From: Planctomycetota bacterium
GTDB lineage: Bacteria > Planctomycetota > J058
Length of the DNA: 64,000 bases
Assembly (NCBI GenBank): GCA_003695705.1
Contig: RFHU01000012.1
Coordinates: 24,083 to 88,082 of the forward strand
Direction of reading: 5' to 3'
A program made the translations under genes and the position numbers. This document shows positions 36,537 through 46,734 of the stretch, in pieces (positions within the stretch are counted from its first letter, which is position 1; the number at the start of each line of letters is the position of its first letter). The notes under the pieces were generated by a model. It was not told where the DNA came from. It made no database searches and worked only from the letters and a program-made list of their open reading frames with translations.

Positions 36537-37280
36537 CTACAAACCCTGCCGGAGGCTGACGACGGCTGCGCCTTCGGCCGCGAGGGCCAGGAGGCAGCAA
36601 GCCAAGGAGAGGGGCTTCCAGGCGGGGTGGGGAGCGCGCCCCGGCAACGGCTGGACGAGGGCGCCGGCGAGGGCGCCGGCCACGGCGCCGGCGACGTGGC
36701 TGGCGACGTCGATGCGGGGGACCAGGGCGGTGACCGCGACGCCCACCAGGATCCACGTTTGGAGGGTGCGCGCCAGGCTGCCCAGGCGGTCGGCGTGCTC
36801 CCGCGCGTAAACGAAGCCGAGCAAGAGGAGGCCGGAGACGGCCCCCGAGGCGCCTGCGGAGACGCCGACGTGGCCAAAGGGCACCACGCCGCGCGCCACC
36901 AAGGCGCTCCAGCTCGCCGAGCCGAGGCTGCTCGCCAAAGCGAAGGCGACGTAGAGGACCCACAGGCGATGGTGGCCGTAGTGCACCTCGAGCAAGCGAC
37001 CGAGGAAGAAGAGAGCGAGCGAATTCCCCAGCACGTGCAGAAGGTCGTAGTGGAGGAAGGCGCAGGTGAAGAGACGCCACGGCTCGTGGAGGACGAGGGG
37101 GTAGACGTTGCCGCCCAGGCGGGCGATGAGGCCCGCGTCGACGTGGGGGCCGCCCGCCTTGAGCACGACGAAGGCGAAGAGGAGCACGTTGGCGAGGAGC
37201 ACCCCGTAGGTGAAGGGGTAACGCTCGAGCTGTTCGAGGGGGCCGCCTCGGCCGAGGTCGGGGCGCAAGGAACCGCGCAT
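36537..37280 (-). CDS. Rhomboid-family intramembrane serine protease
   Basis: Multi-TM; WRLFTCAFLHYDLLHVLGNSLALFFLG, catalytic GASGAVSG, SHVAGAVAGALAG. Confidence 0.93.
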   Translation of the reverse strand: MRGSLRPDLGRGGPLEQLERYPFTYGVLLANVLLFAFVVLKAGGPHVDAGLIARLGGNVYPLVLHEPWRLFTCAFLHYDLLHVLGNSLALFFLGRLLEVHYGHHRLWVLYVAFALASSLGSASWSALVARGVVPFGHVGVSAGASGAVSGLLLLGFVYAREHADRLGSLARTLQTWILVGVAVTALVPRIDVASHVAGAVAGALAGALVQPLPGRAPHPAWKPLSLACCLLALAAEGAAVVSLRQGL

Positions 37281-39386
37281 TCAGTCTCCGTCCTCTCGGG
37301 GCGGACCGAAGGCGATGCGCGGGCGAGGCGAGGAGGACGAGGGACGCGAGGCGGACTCCGCGCGGGGAAGGCCCAAGTCGATGAGCGGTCGGGCCGACGC
37401 GGTCGGCCCGGGGTCCGAGGGGGCGGGCGCCGGGTTCCGGCCTCGGTCGGGAGCGGCCACGCCCGCGGCGGCTGGGGAGCGAGGGTCCGCCGCGACGCCC
37501 GCCAACGGGTCCGCGGCGACTTCGGAGGAGGGCTCGGCGTTCGCGGCCGCGGGGCCGGCGGAGCGCAGGGCAAGGACCAGGCGGAGCGCGCCTTCGGCGG
37601 CGGCCTCGCCGCTGCCCGGAGCGAGGACGAGCAAAGGGCCCGGGCCGGAAGGGAAGAGGGGACCCACGAGCTCTCCCCCTCCGGCCGCGGCGACGCCACA
37701 AGCGAAGGCCCTGGCCGCATGGCGACCGGGGAGGACGAGGACGCACGGCAGCCCCCTGGCTTCCTCGGCCGCCTTCGCACCTTCGCTGCTTGCGCGGGGA
37801 GCCTCCGCGGTCCCCGGGGACTCGCTGCGGGGGGAGGAGGCCCGGTCCCCTCTCCGGGGACGGTCCGGCGGGGCGAGGGCCTCCGCGGCGCCCACCGGCC
37901 CATGCACGGGCTCCTCCGGTGCCGAGGCGCGCACGAGGTCCCGCGCGCGGGCGAGGCGTTCGAGGAGACGATCTCCGGGGACGGGCCCCGACGCGTGGGC
38001 GACGAAGTACACCGCGTCGGCTCCGCCGAAGCATTGGCGGGCCACTTCCCGAGCCTGGCGTGCGGCCTCGGCGAGGTCTTCGGCGGTGGGGTCCCGGGCG
38101 ACGGCCGTGTCCGCAACGACGAAGGCGCGCTGCGCGGTCGCCAAGAAGTGCACGCCCACCTGGCGACGGATCCGGCCGAGGGGAACGGCGCGCCTCGCGG
38201 CCTCGAGGAGGGCGTCCTCCTCGGCAGCGGAACAAACGACAGCGGCCGCGTCGGCGGCCCCGCACGCGAGGGCGCGCCAGGCAAAAGCGAAGGGATCGCG
38301 GCGCAGGGCTGCGCAGACGCCGGGGTCGAGGAACTCGTCGTCGACGGCTTCGGCGAGCCAGGCCAGGGCCGCGTCGCTCCCGGCGGCGGCCCAGCGCACC
38401 GCCCCCTCGGCGCCGCGCGGACCCGCGGCGGAGACGGCCGAGGCGGAGCGGTCGCTCGGAAAGGGATCCACCGCGAGCAAGTCGACGCGCGCGCGTCCGT
38501 CCCGCGCCAGAGCACGCGCGGCCGAGCGGACTCCGGCGTCCGCTTCGCAGACGACCAGGAGTCGCGGCGGCGGGCACTCCGCGTCCAGGCTCGCCGCCCG
38601 CGCCGCTCCCGTCGCGGCGGCCAGGGGCGAGGCGACGCAAGCGTAGGCCTCGGTCAGGCGGCGCGGGTCTCGACCGTCGAGGGCGCATGCCGCCGCGAGG
38701 AGCGCCGCGTCGGTCTCGAGGCCGTGCCCGCGCTCCGCGAGGACTCGTGCCGCCCGCACCAGGGCGGGGAGTCCAGGAGCGGCGCCTCGATCGGCGGCGG
38801 CTCGGGCGAGGGAGGCCGCGAGGGGGTGGATCCCACGGACGCGAGGAAGGAGCGGTGTGCCGCGGGTTCGGGCACGCTCGGCGCTTGCGGCGTCTCCGGG
38901 TGCGCAGAGCAGGTCCAGGTCCTCCGGAAGCTCGTCGTCGCCCGGCTCCAGGCAGAGGAGGCGTTCGGGGCTCGCCCCCAGCGCTTCCAGCAGGGCGAGA
39001 AGGATCGCCTCCGCCCCGCCCTCGCAAGCGATGCGCAAAGCAGGAAACTCGCGCCCCGCGGCCTCCGCCCAGGCCCACGCGCCCACGGCGGTTGCCAGGT
39101 CGGCCGCGGCCGACGCAGCGACCAGGGGAGGATCTCCCTCCTGCTCCTGGGGGGTTCGGAGCGGGGCCTGGCCCGTGTCCGCCGGGAACGCGCTCAGGAG
39201 GGCGTCGCAAGCACCACCGAGGAGCAGGCGCGCCGCGTCGTGCACTGCGGCTCCGCTCGCCGCCACGGGGACGTCGAGAAGGTGGAGGCCCAAGGCCGAC
39301 CCGGCCGAAGCAGGGAGGGGCGCAACTCCGACCGGGCGCAGGACCGCAACGGTGCGGGGGCCGAGGTCGATGCGTTCGGCGTCCAT
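37281..39386 (-). CDS. Phosphate acetyl/butyryltransferase-like protein, divergent
   Basis: Region GRIRRQVGVHFLATAQRAFVVADTAVARDPTAEDLAEAARQAREVARQCFG resembles Pta/Ptb; ATG start at 39386. Confidence 0.5.
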   Translation of the reverse strand: MDAERIDLGPRTVAVLRPVGVAPLPASAGSALGLHLLDVPVAASGAAVHDAARLLLGGACDALLSAFPADTGQAPLRTPQEQEGDPPLVAASAAADLATAVGAWAWAEAAGREFPALRIACEGGAEAILLALLEALGASPERLLCLEPGDDELPEDLDLLCAPGDAASAERARTRGTPLLPRVRGIHPLAASLARAAADRGAAPGLPALVRAARVLAERGHGLETDAALLAAACALDGRDPRRLTEAYACVASPLAAATGAARAASLDAECPPPRLLVVCEADAGVRSAARALARDGRARVDLLAVDPFPSDRSASAVSAAGPRGAEGAVRWAAAGSDAALAWLAEAVDDEFLDPGVCAALRRDPFAFAWRALACGAADAAAVVCSAAEEDALLEAARRAVPLGRIRRQVGVHFLATAQRAFVVADTAVARDPTAEDLAEAARQAREVARQCFGGADAVYFVAHASGPVPGDRLLERLARARDLVRASAPEEPVHGPVGAAEALAPPDRPRRGDRASSPRSESPGTAEAPRASSEGAKAAEEARGLPCVLVLPGRHAARAFACGVAAAGGGELVGPLFPSGPGPLLVLAPGSGEAAAEGALRLVLALRSAGPAAANAEPSSEVAADPLAGVAADPRSPAAAGVAAPDRGRNPAPAPSDPGPTASARPLIDLGLPRAESASRPSSSSPRPRIAFGPPREDGD

Positions 39387-39671
39387 GCGGCCTCCCGGGC
39401 CACCCGCAAGGGGGGCGGCGCCCCGGTTCTCCCACGACGCCGCCGCCGCGTCAACCGGAGTCCCTCTCCGCTCCCCGACCGGTCGCGGCGTGAGCGGCTG
39501 CGGGCGGCGCAACCGGAGAACACCTCTCGCTCGAGCCCCGGGCGCAGCCGCGCTCCCGGGGAGGAAGTCCCCTGGTTTGCTTCCGCGCCCTGGGTACGTC
39601 GCGGAGAACGCGCGGGGAAGGGGCCCCGGTCCGTCGGCCGCGAGCGCTCGGGAGCCCGCCCTCGGACGGTG

Positions 39672-40229
39672 TCAGTAGGGAATTTCGGGCGCCGCGAAGG
39701 TGACGTCCTTGATCTTGGCGCGCACCACCTCGTTGAGCGCCGAGATGACGTACTTCGTCGGCACCTGCTTGCGCGCGTCGATGATGACGGGCAGTCCCTT
39801 CTCCGAGGTGCCCGAGTAGCCGTCTCGGAACGCCACCAACTTCTCGTAGAGTTTGCGCCACACGGGGTGCTTCTCGGGCAGGTAGCGCCCGCGGTAGGTG
39901 AAGTCCTCGAGTTCGCCGGCCGAATTGAAGACCTCGTCGCCGATCTTGAGGACCACGCAGCCGCCCTCGCGGGGGGTCTTTACGTTGGTGGGCCGCCCGC
40001 TGCGGTCGTACCAGAGGAGCTTGATGCGGACTTCGTTCAGGTCGATCTGAGGAGTCCCCGATCCCTGCCCGCGGTTCTTCGGCAGGAAGGCCTCGATCAT
40101 GCCCTCCTGGCTGCGAAACTTCGTCGCGCACATGAAGAAGATCAGCAGGTTGAACACGATGTCGATCATCGGGGTCATGTCCAGTTCCAGCTCTTCGGAG
40201 CCGAACCGACTGCCCTTCTTCTTGGCCAT
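39672..40229 (-). CDS. exbD: ExbD/TolR-family protein
   Basis: LELDMTPMIDIVFNLLIFFMC signature. Confidence 0.92.
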   Translation of the reverse strand: MAKKKGSRFGSEELELDMTPMIDIVFNLLIFFMCATKFRSQEGMIEAFLPKNRGQGSGTPQIDLNEVRIKLLWYDRSGRPTNVKTPREGGCVVLKIGDEVFNSAGELEDFTYRGRYLPEKHPVWRKLYEKLVAFRDGYSGTSEKGLPVIIDARKQVPTKYVISALNEVVRAKIKDVTFAAPEIPY

Positions 40230-40231
40230 GG

Positions 40232-40741
40232 CTAGGGCCCTCCCGGATCGTCCTTCGACGCGGCGAGGGACGTCTTGTAGATCCCGTTGCGCATGCAGGC
40301 GTCGAAGACCTCCTGCACGCGCTGGAAGGCGCCGTCCTTGTCGGCGCGAATGTTCACGCGCATCTTCGACGGGCCGGGTCCGGGGGAACCTGGAATGGGC
40401 TCCTCGCGCTCGTAGCCGGTGGCCTCGATGCCGAGGAACTTCGCCAGCGAGTCGTACTTGCCCGCGGCGATGAGCTTGGCGTCGGTGGTGAAGGCGTGGC
40501 CACGGACCTTGATGAGCCCGTCCTGCTCCATGACGTTGATCTGGAGGATCTTCTCGGCTCCGGCCGTCTTCGGCGGCTTGGCCGCCTGGTCGGCGTAGGC
40601 GAGCTGAAGATCCTCGACCGTCAAGTTCGAGAGTTCCGAAACGATCATGAAGAAGATGATCAGGTTGAACACGATGTCGATCATCGGGGTGAGCTCGGGC
40701 TTCGGCTCGGGATCTTGTTCGACCCGACTCTTCTTCGCCAT
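40232..40741 (-). CDS. exbD: ExbD/TolR-family protein
   Basis: PELTPMIDIVFNLIIFFMIV signature; second tandem paralogue. Confidence 0.92.
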   Translation of the reverse strand: MAKKSRVEQDPEPKPELTPMIDIVFNLIIFFMIVSELSNLTVEDLQLAYADQAAKPPKTAGAEKILQINVMEQDGLIKVRGHAFTTDAKLIAAGKYDSLAKFLGIEATGYEREEPIPGSPGPGPSKMRVNIRADKDGAFQRVQEVFDACMRNGIYKTSLAASKDDPGGP

Positions 40742-40768
40742 GGCGTCGCTCCGCTCCTTCTTACCCGC

Positions 40769-41491
40769 TTACTCCTTGAAGCGTTCCATGAGCTCCTCGG
40801 CGATGGCGCTCACTTCGAGGATCATGCGCTGGACCTTGTTCCGGTAATAGAAGTAGACCGGCGCGAACATGATCGAGACGAAGATCCCCATGCAGGTGGT
40901 CACCAGCGCCTGCTGGATGCCGCCGGCCAATTCGGCGGGGGTCGGCGGCGTCTTGCTGGTGGCGATGGTATTGAACGCGCCGATCATGCCCCACACCGTA
41001 CCCAGCAGACCCAACATTGGGGAGACGTTGACGATGAAATTGATGTAGGAGATCGACTGCTGCAGCTTGGTCGCTTCGAAGTCGCCGACTTCCTGCATGG
41101 CGTCGGAAATGTACTCGTAGCTGGTGCCGATCTTGGGCAGCCCGGCCGCCACGACGTTGGTGAGGAAGCAAGGGTGCATCTCGCACACCGTCATGGCCTC
41201 CTCGAAGTCCTCCTCGTCGAAGAGCTGTTCGAGCTGGCCGAGGACGTCGGGCGGGACGATGTTGTCGCGCTTGAGGTTGATGGCGCGCTCGATGGACATG
41301 CCCATGCCGATGATCGAAGCCACGATGATGAGGCCGCCGATGGCGCCGCCGTACTTGATGAACTGGAAAGCGGTCATCGTGGGCGGCGGCTCGTTGCCTC
41401 CTCCGTCCTGGGCGAGGGCGGGCACGGCCCACAGGCCGACCAGGAGCACGGCGAGGCAAGCGATGGACAGGTACCGTCCGGCGTTCTTCAC
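40769..41491 (-). CDS. exbB: MotA/TolQ/ExbB proton-channel family protein
   Basis: Signal peptide; VSPMLGLLGTVWGMIGAFNTIA..ELAGGIQQALVTTCMGIFVSIMFAPVYFYYRNKV. Confidence 0.95.
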   Translation of the reverse strand: MKNAGRYLSIACLAVLLVGLWAVPALAQDGGGNEPPPTMTAFQFIKYGGAIGGLIIVASIIGMGMSIERAINLKRDNIVPPDVLGQLEQLFDEEDFEEAMTVCEMHPCFLTNVVAAGLPKIGTSYEYISDAMQEVGDFEATKLQQSISYINFIVNVSPMLGLLGTVWGMIGAFNTIATSKTPPTPAELAGGIQQALVTTCMGIFVSIMFAPVYFYYRNKVQRMILEVSAIAEELMERFKE

Positions 41492-41584
41492 GGGGCGTCG
41501 ACTCCTTCCCCGGCCTCGCCGGGGCGGTACTTGATACCTGGGCGTGGCTTAGGCCAGGTCATCCGGGTGTATTTCCTCGACCGC

Positions 41585-42700
41585 TCACTTGAGCTTGGCC
41601 GCCCAGGAGGTGCTTGGGCAGCGCGTCTTGAGCTCGCGCCGCTGGGCCTCGGCGAGCTTGGCCAGCCCGAGGCGCTCGTAGATGCGGCCCGCCTGGTAGA
41701 GGGCCTTGGGGTAGGCCTCGGGAACGCCAGCGTAGCGAACCGAGCAGGTCTGGTAGGCGATGAGCGCCTGCTTGAGCAGCGCGGGATCGCCGCGCTTCGC
41801 CTCGGCCTTGGCGTAGAGGCAATCGCCCTTGCCCACCCAGGCGTGGGCCGCCACCTCGGGATCGCTGCCCGAGGAGTTGATGATCCCTTCGAAGTATTCG
41901 ATGGCCCGGTCGTAGGCCTTGCTGAGCACGTAGCTCTTCCCGATGCCCACTTGGGCGGCCTGGCGGATTTCGGGGTAGCGCGAGGCGCGGCCCTCTGCCT
42001 TCTGGTAATGGCCCCGGGCCTTGGTCGCGTTCTTTGCTGCCAGCGCAGCATCGCCCGCGCCCAGCGCCGCGCGGGCGCGCCAGTAGTCTCCGTAGCCCTC
42101 GTCCAGCTTCGCGAAGGTCGCCTCGGCTTGGCTGGCCTTCCCCTGGGCACTCTGCGCTTGCCCAAGGCCGTAGAGGGCCGCCGGCGCGAGGAAGTGCTCC
42201 GCGTGCTTGGAGAGCAGCGCCTGGAACTCCTTCGCGGCGCCCGCCGCGTCGCCGGCCATGAGCTTGCTCTGCCCCAGCCAGTAGGTGGAGAACGGCCACA
42301 CCCAGCTCTTCTCTGGGGCCGTGGAGCGAGCGAGGGCAAAGGCCTCGGCGGCCTTCTCGAACTGGCCCGCCCGGTACTTGCTGAGCCCCGAAGAGTAGTG
42401 GCCGGGCGCACGGAGGAAGCGGATCTCGCGCACCCGTTCGGCCTTGATCTCCTGGGTGCTGCGGCCCCGCTCCTTGTACTTGACCACGTCGTGGCCAGCC
42501 TCGCGCACGCTCACCTTGCGCAGGGGCCGACCCTGCCGCAAGTAGATCGTCGCGAGGCTGCTGACGCGCGGCCCCTTGTCCTTCTGCCTTTGGCCGGACT
42601 TGCCGCGTCCACGGCGTCGGCGGCCCTGGGCCTGGGCCGGACCGGGGAGGACGAGGCAGAGGAGGAGAGCGGAGACGCTCAGGACGCGAAGGGCGCGCAT
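41585..42700 (-). CDS. Secreted TPR protein
   Basis: Signal peptide MRALRVLSVSALLLCLVLPGPAQAQ; multiple TPR units; overlaps upstream TAA (TAATG). Confidence 0.85.
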   Translation of the reverse strand: MRALRVLSVSALLLCLVLPGPAQAQGRRRRGRGKSGQRQKDKGPRVSSLATIYLRQGRPLRKVSVREAGHDVVKYKERGRSTQEIKAERVREIRFLRAPGHYSSGLSKYRAGQFEKAAEAFALARSTAPEKSWVWPFSTYWLGQSKLMAGDAAGAAKEFQALLSKHAEHFLAPAALYGLGQAQSAQGKASQAEATFAKLDEGYGDYWRARAALGAGDAALAAKNATKARGHYQKAEGRASRYPEIRQAAQVGIGKSYVLSKAYDRAIEYFEGIINSSGSDPEVAAHAWVGKGDCLYAKAEAKRGDPALLKQALIAYQTCSVRYAGVPEAYPKALYQAGRIYERLGLAKLAEAQRRELKTRCPSTSWAAKLK

Positions 42701-45700
42701 TACTTTCCTCCCTTTCGCTCGGCTTCCTCGAGCATGCGTTCGAGCTCTTCCCGCACATCCGGCGGGGCCTTGTCGAGTCGCCCGCGGAGCTTGAGGAGGC
42801 GCAGGTCGGAGGCGACCCCGCGCCAGTTCTCCCGCGCCATCTTCACCTTGAGGAACATCGTCTCCGCCTCCCACAGACGCCGATCGAAGTCGACGGGTTC
42901 GATCTGCGAGCGCGCCGCGATGCGCGGGTAGCTGCCCTCCATGCCGCGGAGGACGTAGACGAGTTCGTTGGCGGCGGAGGTGACCTCGTTGGCGAGGAAG
43001 TTCTTGTCGTGCTTCTCCTCCCACAGGCCCCAGGCAGCGCGAGCGCGACCGTCGACCACGAAGTAGTGCCCTCGGTAGGGCAACTCGATGGTGCGCATGT
43101 CCGTGTTGATGTCGAAGCTCTTGCTCGGGTCCTTGCCTTCGATCCCGAAGAACTGTTCCTGGCCGCGCGGAGGCCGTGCGTCGAAGAACTTCGTCTCCTT
43201 GCCCCCGAGATCGAGCAGGGTGAACCAGACCTTCTCCTGGTAGGTACGCCCGGCGCGCTTGAAGCGGAAGGGTCCCTCGAGCCGTCGCTCACGGAAGCGT
43301 CCCCAGCCGACGGCCGTGCGGCGGTCGCCGCGGCCCCGGTAGACGTAGGCCGTATTGCGGGCGTCCTGAAGGCGGGCGAAGCCGTCCTCGAGCTCCCCGA
43401 GCATCACCAGGGCGTAGCCGAGGTTCAGCTCGGCCTCGTCGAAGGATTCGCTGCGCGCGAGCTGCTTGCGCTCCTTGAGCTCGGAGGCCTTCGGGCGCTG
43501 GAAGGTCTTCAAGGCGACCTCGTAGGCCTTGCGGGCCGCACGGTAGTCGCCTCCCTGAAAGAGGGTGTCCGCGACCCAGAACACCACCGGCTCGCGCTGC
43601 TTGGCCAGGTCGATGCTGTCCGCCCAGGCCCGCACGTACTTGGCCGCCTTGCGGCGCAGGGTGCGGGATCCGTCGACATCGGCCTTCTTGTTGAACAGCT
43701 TGCCTGCTTGCGAACGGAGCTTGGAGGCCATGGTGTAGGCGAACTGCCCGAAGGCCGGGTCGCTCGTCTTGTCCTTGACCTTGCGGAAGGCGGCCTCGGC
43801 GGCGGCCACGTCGCCCTTCTTGAAATACGCCAGGGCCTGCTGGTAACGGGCGCGGACGATGTACTTGGTCGTGCTTGCCAGAGCGCGATCGAAGGGGGCC
43901 AGGGCCTTGAGGGCCTCGTCGGGGTCGCCGAGGTTGTTCTCGAGTTGGCCGAGGTAGTAGCAAGCCAGGGCCTCGGACTCGCGGTCCCCCGAGCTCCGAG
44001 CAGCCTCGGTCGCCTTGCGCAGCGCCTTGCGTGCGCGCTCGAGGTGATCCTTGTTCTTCGACTCCTTGTAGGCCTGGAAGTAACAGTAGCCGGCGTTGGC
44101 AATGGAGTTGGCGTAGAAGCTGACGCGGAGTTTCTTGCCGTCCTTGTTCGTGTACTCGGGCTTGATCCGCTCGTATTCGGCGGCGGCGTTGGCCCAGCGC
44201 TGCTTGATCTGCAGATCCTTGGCGTTCTTGAGGATGAGCTTCTGCTCGTAGAGTTCGCCCGCGGCGCTCCCCGCGCCCTGCTCGATGCGCCGGGCGAACT
44301 GGACCAGCACGCCGCTCTCGTCGGTGGGGTCCTCCTTGAACTGTTCGATGGCCTTCTTGCTGGCGGCGACCGCGTAGCGCACCGCCTCCTCGGCGCTCTC
44401 GTGGTCGGGGAACTCACGCACCACGGTCTCGTAGGCGAGGGCCGCTTCGAGGTAGCGCTCTTGCTGGAAGAGCATGTTGCCGATCTCGCGCACGGCCTTG
44501 GGAACCCACTCGCGCCGCTCCTCGGGATCGCGCGCGGCGGTGAGCACGCCCTTGTAGCCGGCGACCGCCAGGTCGGGCTCGCCGCGGAGGAAATAGCCCA
44601 CGCCCACGTAGTACTGGATCTCGGGGGAGTAGATCTCGCCGCCGGTCAGGTCGGAGAGTTCGGAGAGGGCGCGGCAAGCGCCTGCGCCAATGCGGCTCAT
44701 CCCGAGGGCAGGGATCTTTTCGGACTCGGGGGCCTCGCGGGCCTTCCGAATGATGCGGAACAGCTCGGCGGCACCGCGCGCACCGCGCCCCGAGCCGGCA
44801 AGGGCCTTGGCCCGCTCGAAGGTGAGGAGGATCCCGACCGGATGGTCTTGCCAGCCCTTGACCTTCGGGTTCTCGTCGATGGCCTGAGAAACCTTGTAGG
44901 CTTCGGGCGCGCGACCCGCGAGGAGGAGGGCGCGGACCCAACCGTAGTAGGCGCGGATGATGACGTCCTTGACCATCTCCCACACCGCCTTCTGCCCTGC
45001 GGGGTCGCGGGGAAGGAAGAGCGGTTCGGCGAGGCTGAGTTCTTCGTACTGCATGACCGCGTCGTCGAACTTGCCGAGTTCGGTCAGCATCTCCCCACGG
45101 CCGAGGTAGCTGTAGAAGAGCAGCTTCTGAAAGTTGCCGCGCTCGTCGATGTACTGCTCGTAGAGCTTGAGGGCTTCTTCGAAGTTCTTCTTGCGACCGG
45201 GGTCGTCCTTCCCGAAGGTGCGCGCGTAGCTCGCGTAGGCCTCGGCGAGGAGGAACTCGCTTAGGTCGCGCTGGAACTCCTTTTCGTTCTTCTTCTTCTC
45301 CTCCTCGGGGGTCAGGTCGCGCCGCTCCCCTTCTTCGAGGAGGGCGTCGACCTCCTTGGTCATGGCGGCAATGGTCTTCTTGAAGGGCTCGAGCACCTTC
45401 TGGAAGGTCTCGCGCCCCTCTTCGAGGAGGGCCTTCTTCTTGGCGGGGTCCCCTTCTTCGTTGGCTTGGGCGATGAGCGCGAGGGCGCGGTCCTTGGCGG
45501 CCATGAAGGCGTCCACGCTCGCCAGGGCCGCCCGGCTGTGGTTGGGGTACTTCTTGCGCAAGCGCTTGAGGAGTTGCTCGTACTCGGCGAGCAAGTCGGG
45601 GTCGTTGGTGGCGCGCGCGACGACCTTCATGGCGTCGGCGCCGAGAAAGGCGAGTTCGGCCTGCTCGCCCTTCGAGGAGGCCTTCTTCTCCAGCTCGGGG

Positions 45701-46734
45701 GCGAACTTCTGCACGGCCGCGGCCGAAACGAGCTGAAGCGTGCGACGCATGAGCTCGGCGTCGGGGGTCTTCCCTGCGTAGTCGGTGTGGCGGACGGCTC
45801 CGCGCATGCCGCGGAAGCGCTGCGCGCCGCCGAGGCGCAGGCTCTCGAGCAGCTTGGCGCCGGCCTCGGCGGCGTTCGCGCGCTCGGGATTGCTCGGGTA
45901 GAGGAGGACCGAGCGCAGGTAGGCGAGGAGGGCCGGCTCCTCCTTCCCCGCCTTGGCGAGGCAGTCTCCGAGGCCTTTGTAGGCGTAGCCCCGCGCGGCC
46001 GCGCCGGCGGCGCGCCCCGCCAGCTCGCGGAAGGCGCGTTGCGCAGAGTCCGTCTTTCCGGAAAGCAGGTCGCAGTGCGCGAGGCCGCAGGCGGCGAGGT
46101 CGCGGAGCTGCTTGTCCCGCGCGCTTCGCAGGCTCGAAAAGACCTTGCGTGCGCCCGCCGCATCGCCTTGGGCCAAGAGGTGGCGCGCCCGGCCGTAGGA
46201 GCCCACCTCCTTCCAGCGCTGACCGAACTTGCCCGAGGCGAGGCGCTCGTAGCGGCTCAGGGCCTGGTCCGGTGGCAGGAGGCGGGCGGCGCGCTGCAAG
46301 GCGATGGGCGCGTAGAAATGGCCCGGATGCGCCTTCGCCACCTCGTCGTAGGCCGCAACGGCGGCAGAGGTCTTGCCGCTTTGCTCGTAGAGCTCGGCGA
46401 GGAAGAAGCGCGCGCACGGCTTGGCGAAGTCCTCCCCGCGCGCGATGGCTCGCTCGAGGATCGGCCCGAGCTTGTCGAGGTTCTTCTCCCCCTTCTTCAA
46501 CAGGCGGATGGCCCGGTCGAGGTTGCGATCGCCGAAGGGGAGGATGCGCTCCACCTCTTCGGCGAGCCGCGTCGTGGTGGAGCCGCCGAGCTTGAAGGTG
46601 ACCTTCTCGGGGGTGGCTTCCTTGATGCCCGGCGACTGCAGCACCTCGCCGCTGGTGAGCACGATCTCGTCGGCGAAGGCAGGGGCGCCGAGGGGGAGGA
46701 GCAGCAGAAACCAAGGAACCGTCGCTCGTCTCAT
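42700..46734 (-). CDS. Very large secreted TPR protein (1344 aa)
   Basis: Signal peptide; DEIVLTSGEVLQSPGIKEATPEKVTFKLGG N-domain; many TPR units. Confidence 0.88.
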   Translation of the reverse strand: MRRATVPWFLLLLPLGAPAFADEIVLTSGEVLQSPGIKEATPEKVTFKLGGSTTTRLAEEVERILPFGDRNLDRAIRLLKKGEKNLDKLGPILERAIARGEDFAKPCARFFLAELYEQSGKTSAAVAAYDEVAKAHPGHFYAPIALQRAARLLPPDQALSRYERLASGKFGQRWKEVGSYGRARHLLAQGDAAGARKVFSSLRSARDKQLRDLAACGLAHCDLLSGKTDSAQRAFRELAGRAAGAAARGYAYKGLGDCLAKAGKEEPALLAYLRSVLLYPSNPERANAAEAGAKLLESLRLGGAQRFRGMRGAVRHTDYAGKTPDAELMRRTLQLVSAAAVQKFAPELEKKASSKGEQAELAFLGADAMKVVARATNDPDLLAEYEQLLKRLRKKYPNHSRAALASVDAFMAAKDRALALIAQANEEGDPAKKKALLEEGRETFQKVLEPFKKTIAAMTKEVDALLEEGERRDLTPEEEKKKNEKEFQRDLSEFLLAEAYASYARTFGKDDPGRKKNFEEALKLYEQYIDERGNFQKLLFYSYLGRGEMLTELGKFDDAVMQYEELSLAEPLFLPRDPAGQKAVWEMVKDVIIRAYYGWVRALLLAGRAPEAYKVSQAIDENPKVKGWQDHPVGILLTFERAKALAGSGRGARGAAELFRIIRKAREAPESEKIPALGMSRIGAGACRALSELSDLTGGEIYSPEIQYYVGVGYFLRGEPDLAVAGYKGVLTAARDPEERREWVPKAVREIGNMLFQQERYLEAALAYETVVREFPDHESAEEAVRYAVAASKKAIEQFKEDPTDESGVLVQFARRIEQGAGSAAGELYEQKLILKNAKDLQIKQRWANAAAEYERIKPEYTNKDGKKLRVSFYANSIANAGYCYFQAYKESKNKDHLERARKALRKATEAARSSGDRESEALACYYLGQLENNLGDPDEALKALAPFDRALASTTKYIVRARYQQALAYFKKGDVAAAEAAFRKVKDKTSDPAFGQFAYTMASKLRSQAGKLFNKKADVDGSRTLRRKAAKYVRAWADSIDLAKQREPVVFWVADTLFQGGDYRAARKAYEVALKTFQRPKASELKERKQLARSESFDEAELNLGYALVMLGELEDGFARLQDARNTAYVYRGRGDRRTAVGWGRFRERRLEGPFRFKRAGRTYQEKVWFTLLDLGGKETKFFDARPPRGQEQFFGIEGKDPSKSFDINTDMRTIELPYRGHYFVVDGRARAAWGLWEEKHDKNFLANEVTSAANELVYVLRGMEGSYPRIAARSQIEPVDFDRRLWEAETMFLKVKMARENWRGVASDLRLLKLRGRLDKAPPDVREELERMLEEAERKGGK

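Noticed and set aside
35602-39435. 1277-aa minus-strand ORF
   Set aside because: Out-of-frame shadow of the Pta-like and neighbouring genes; Arg/Pro-rich.
36627-40235. 1202-aa plus-strand ORF across rhomboid, Pta-like and ExbD genes
   Set aside because: Antisense shadow spanning several real genes and intergenic DNA.
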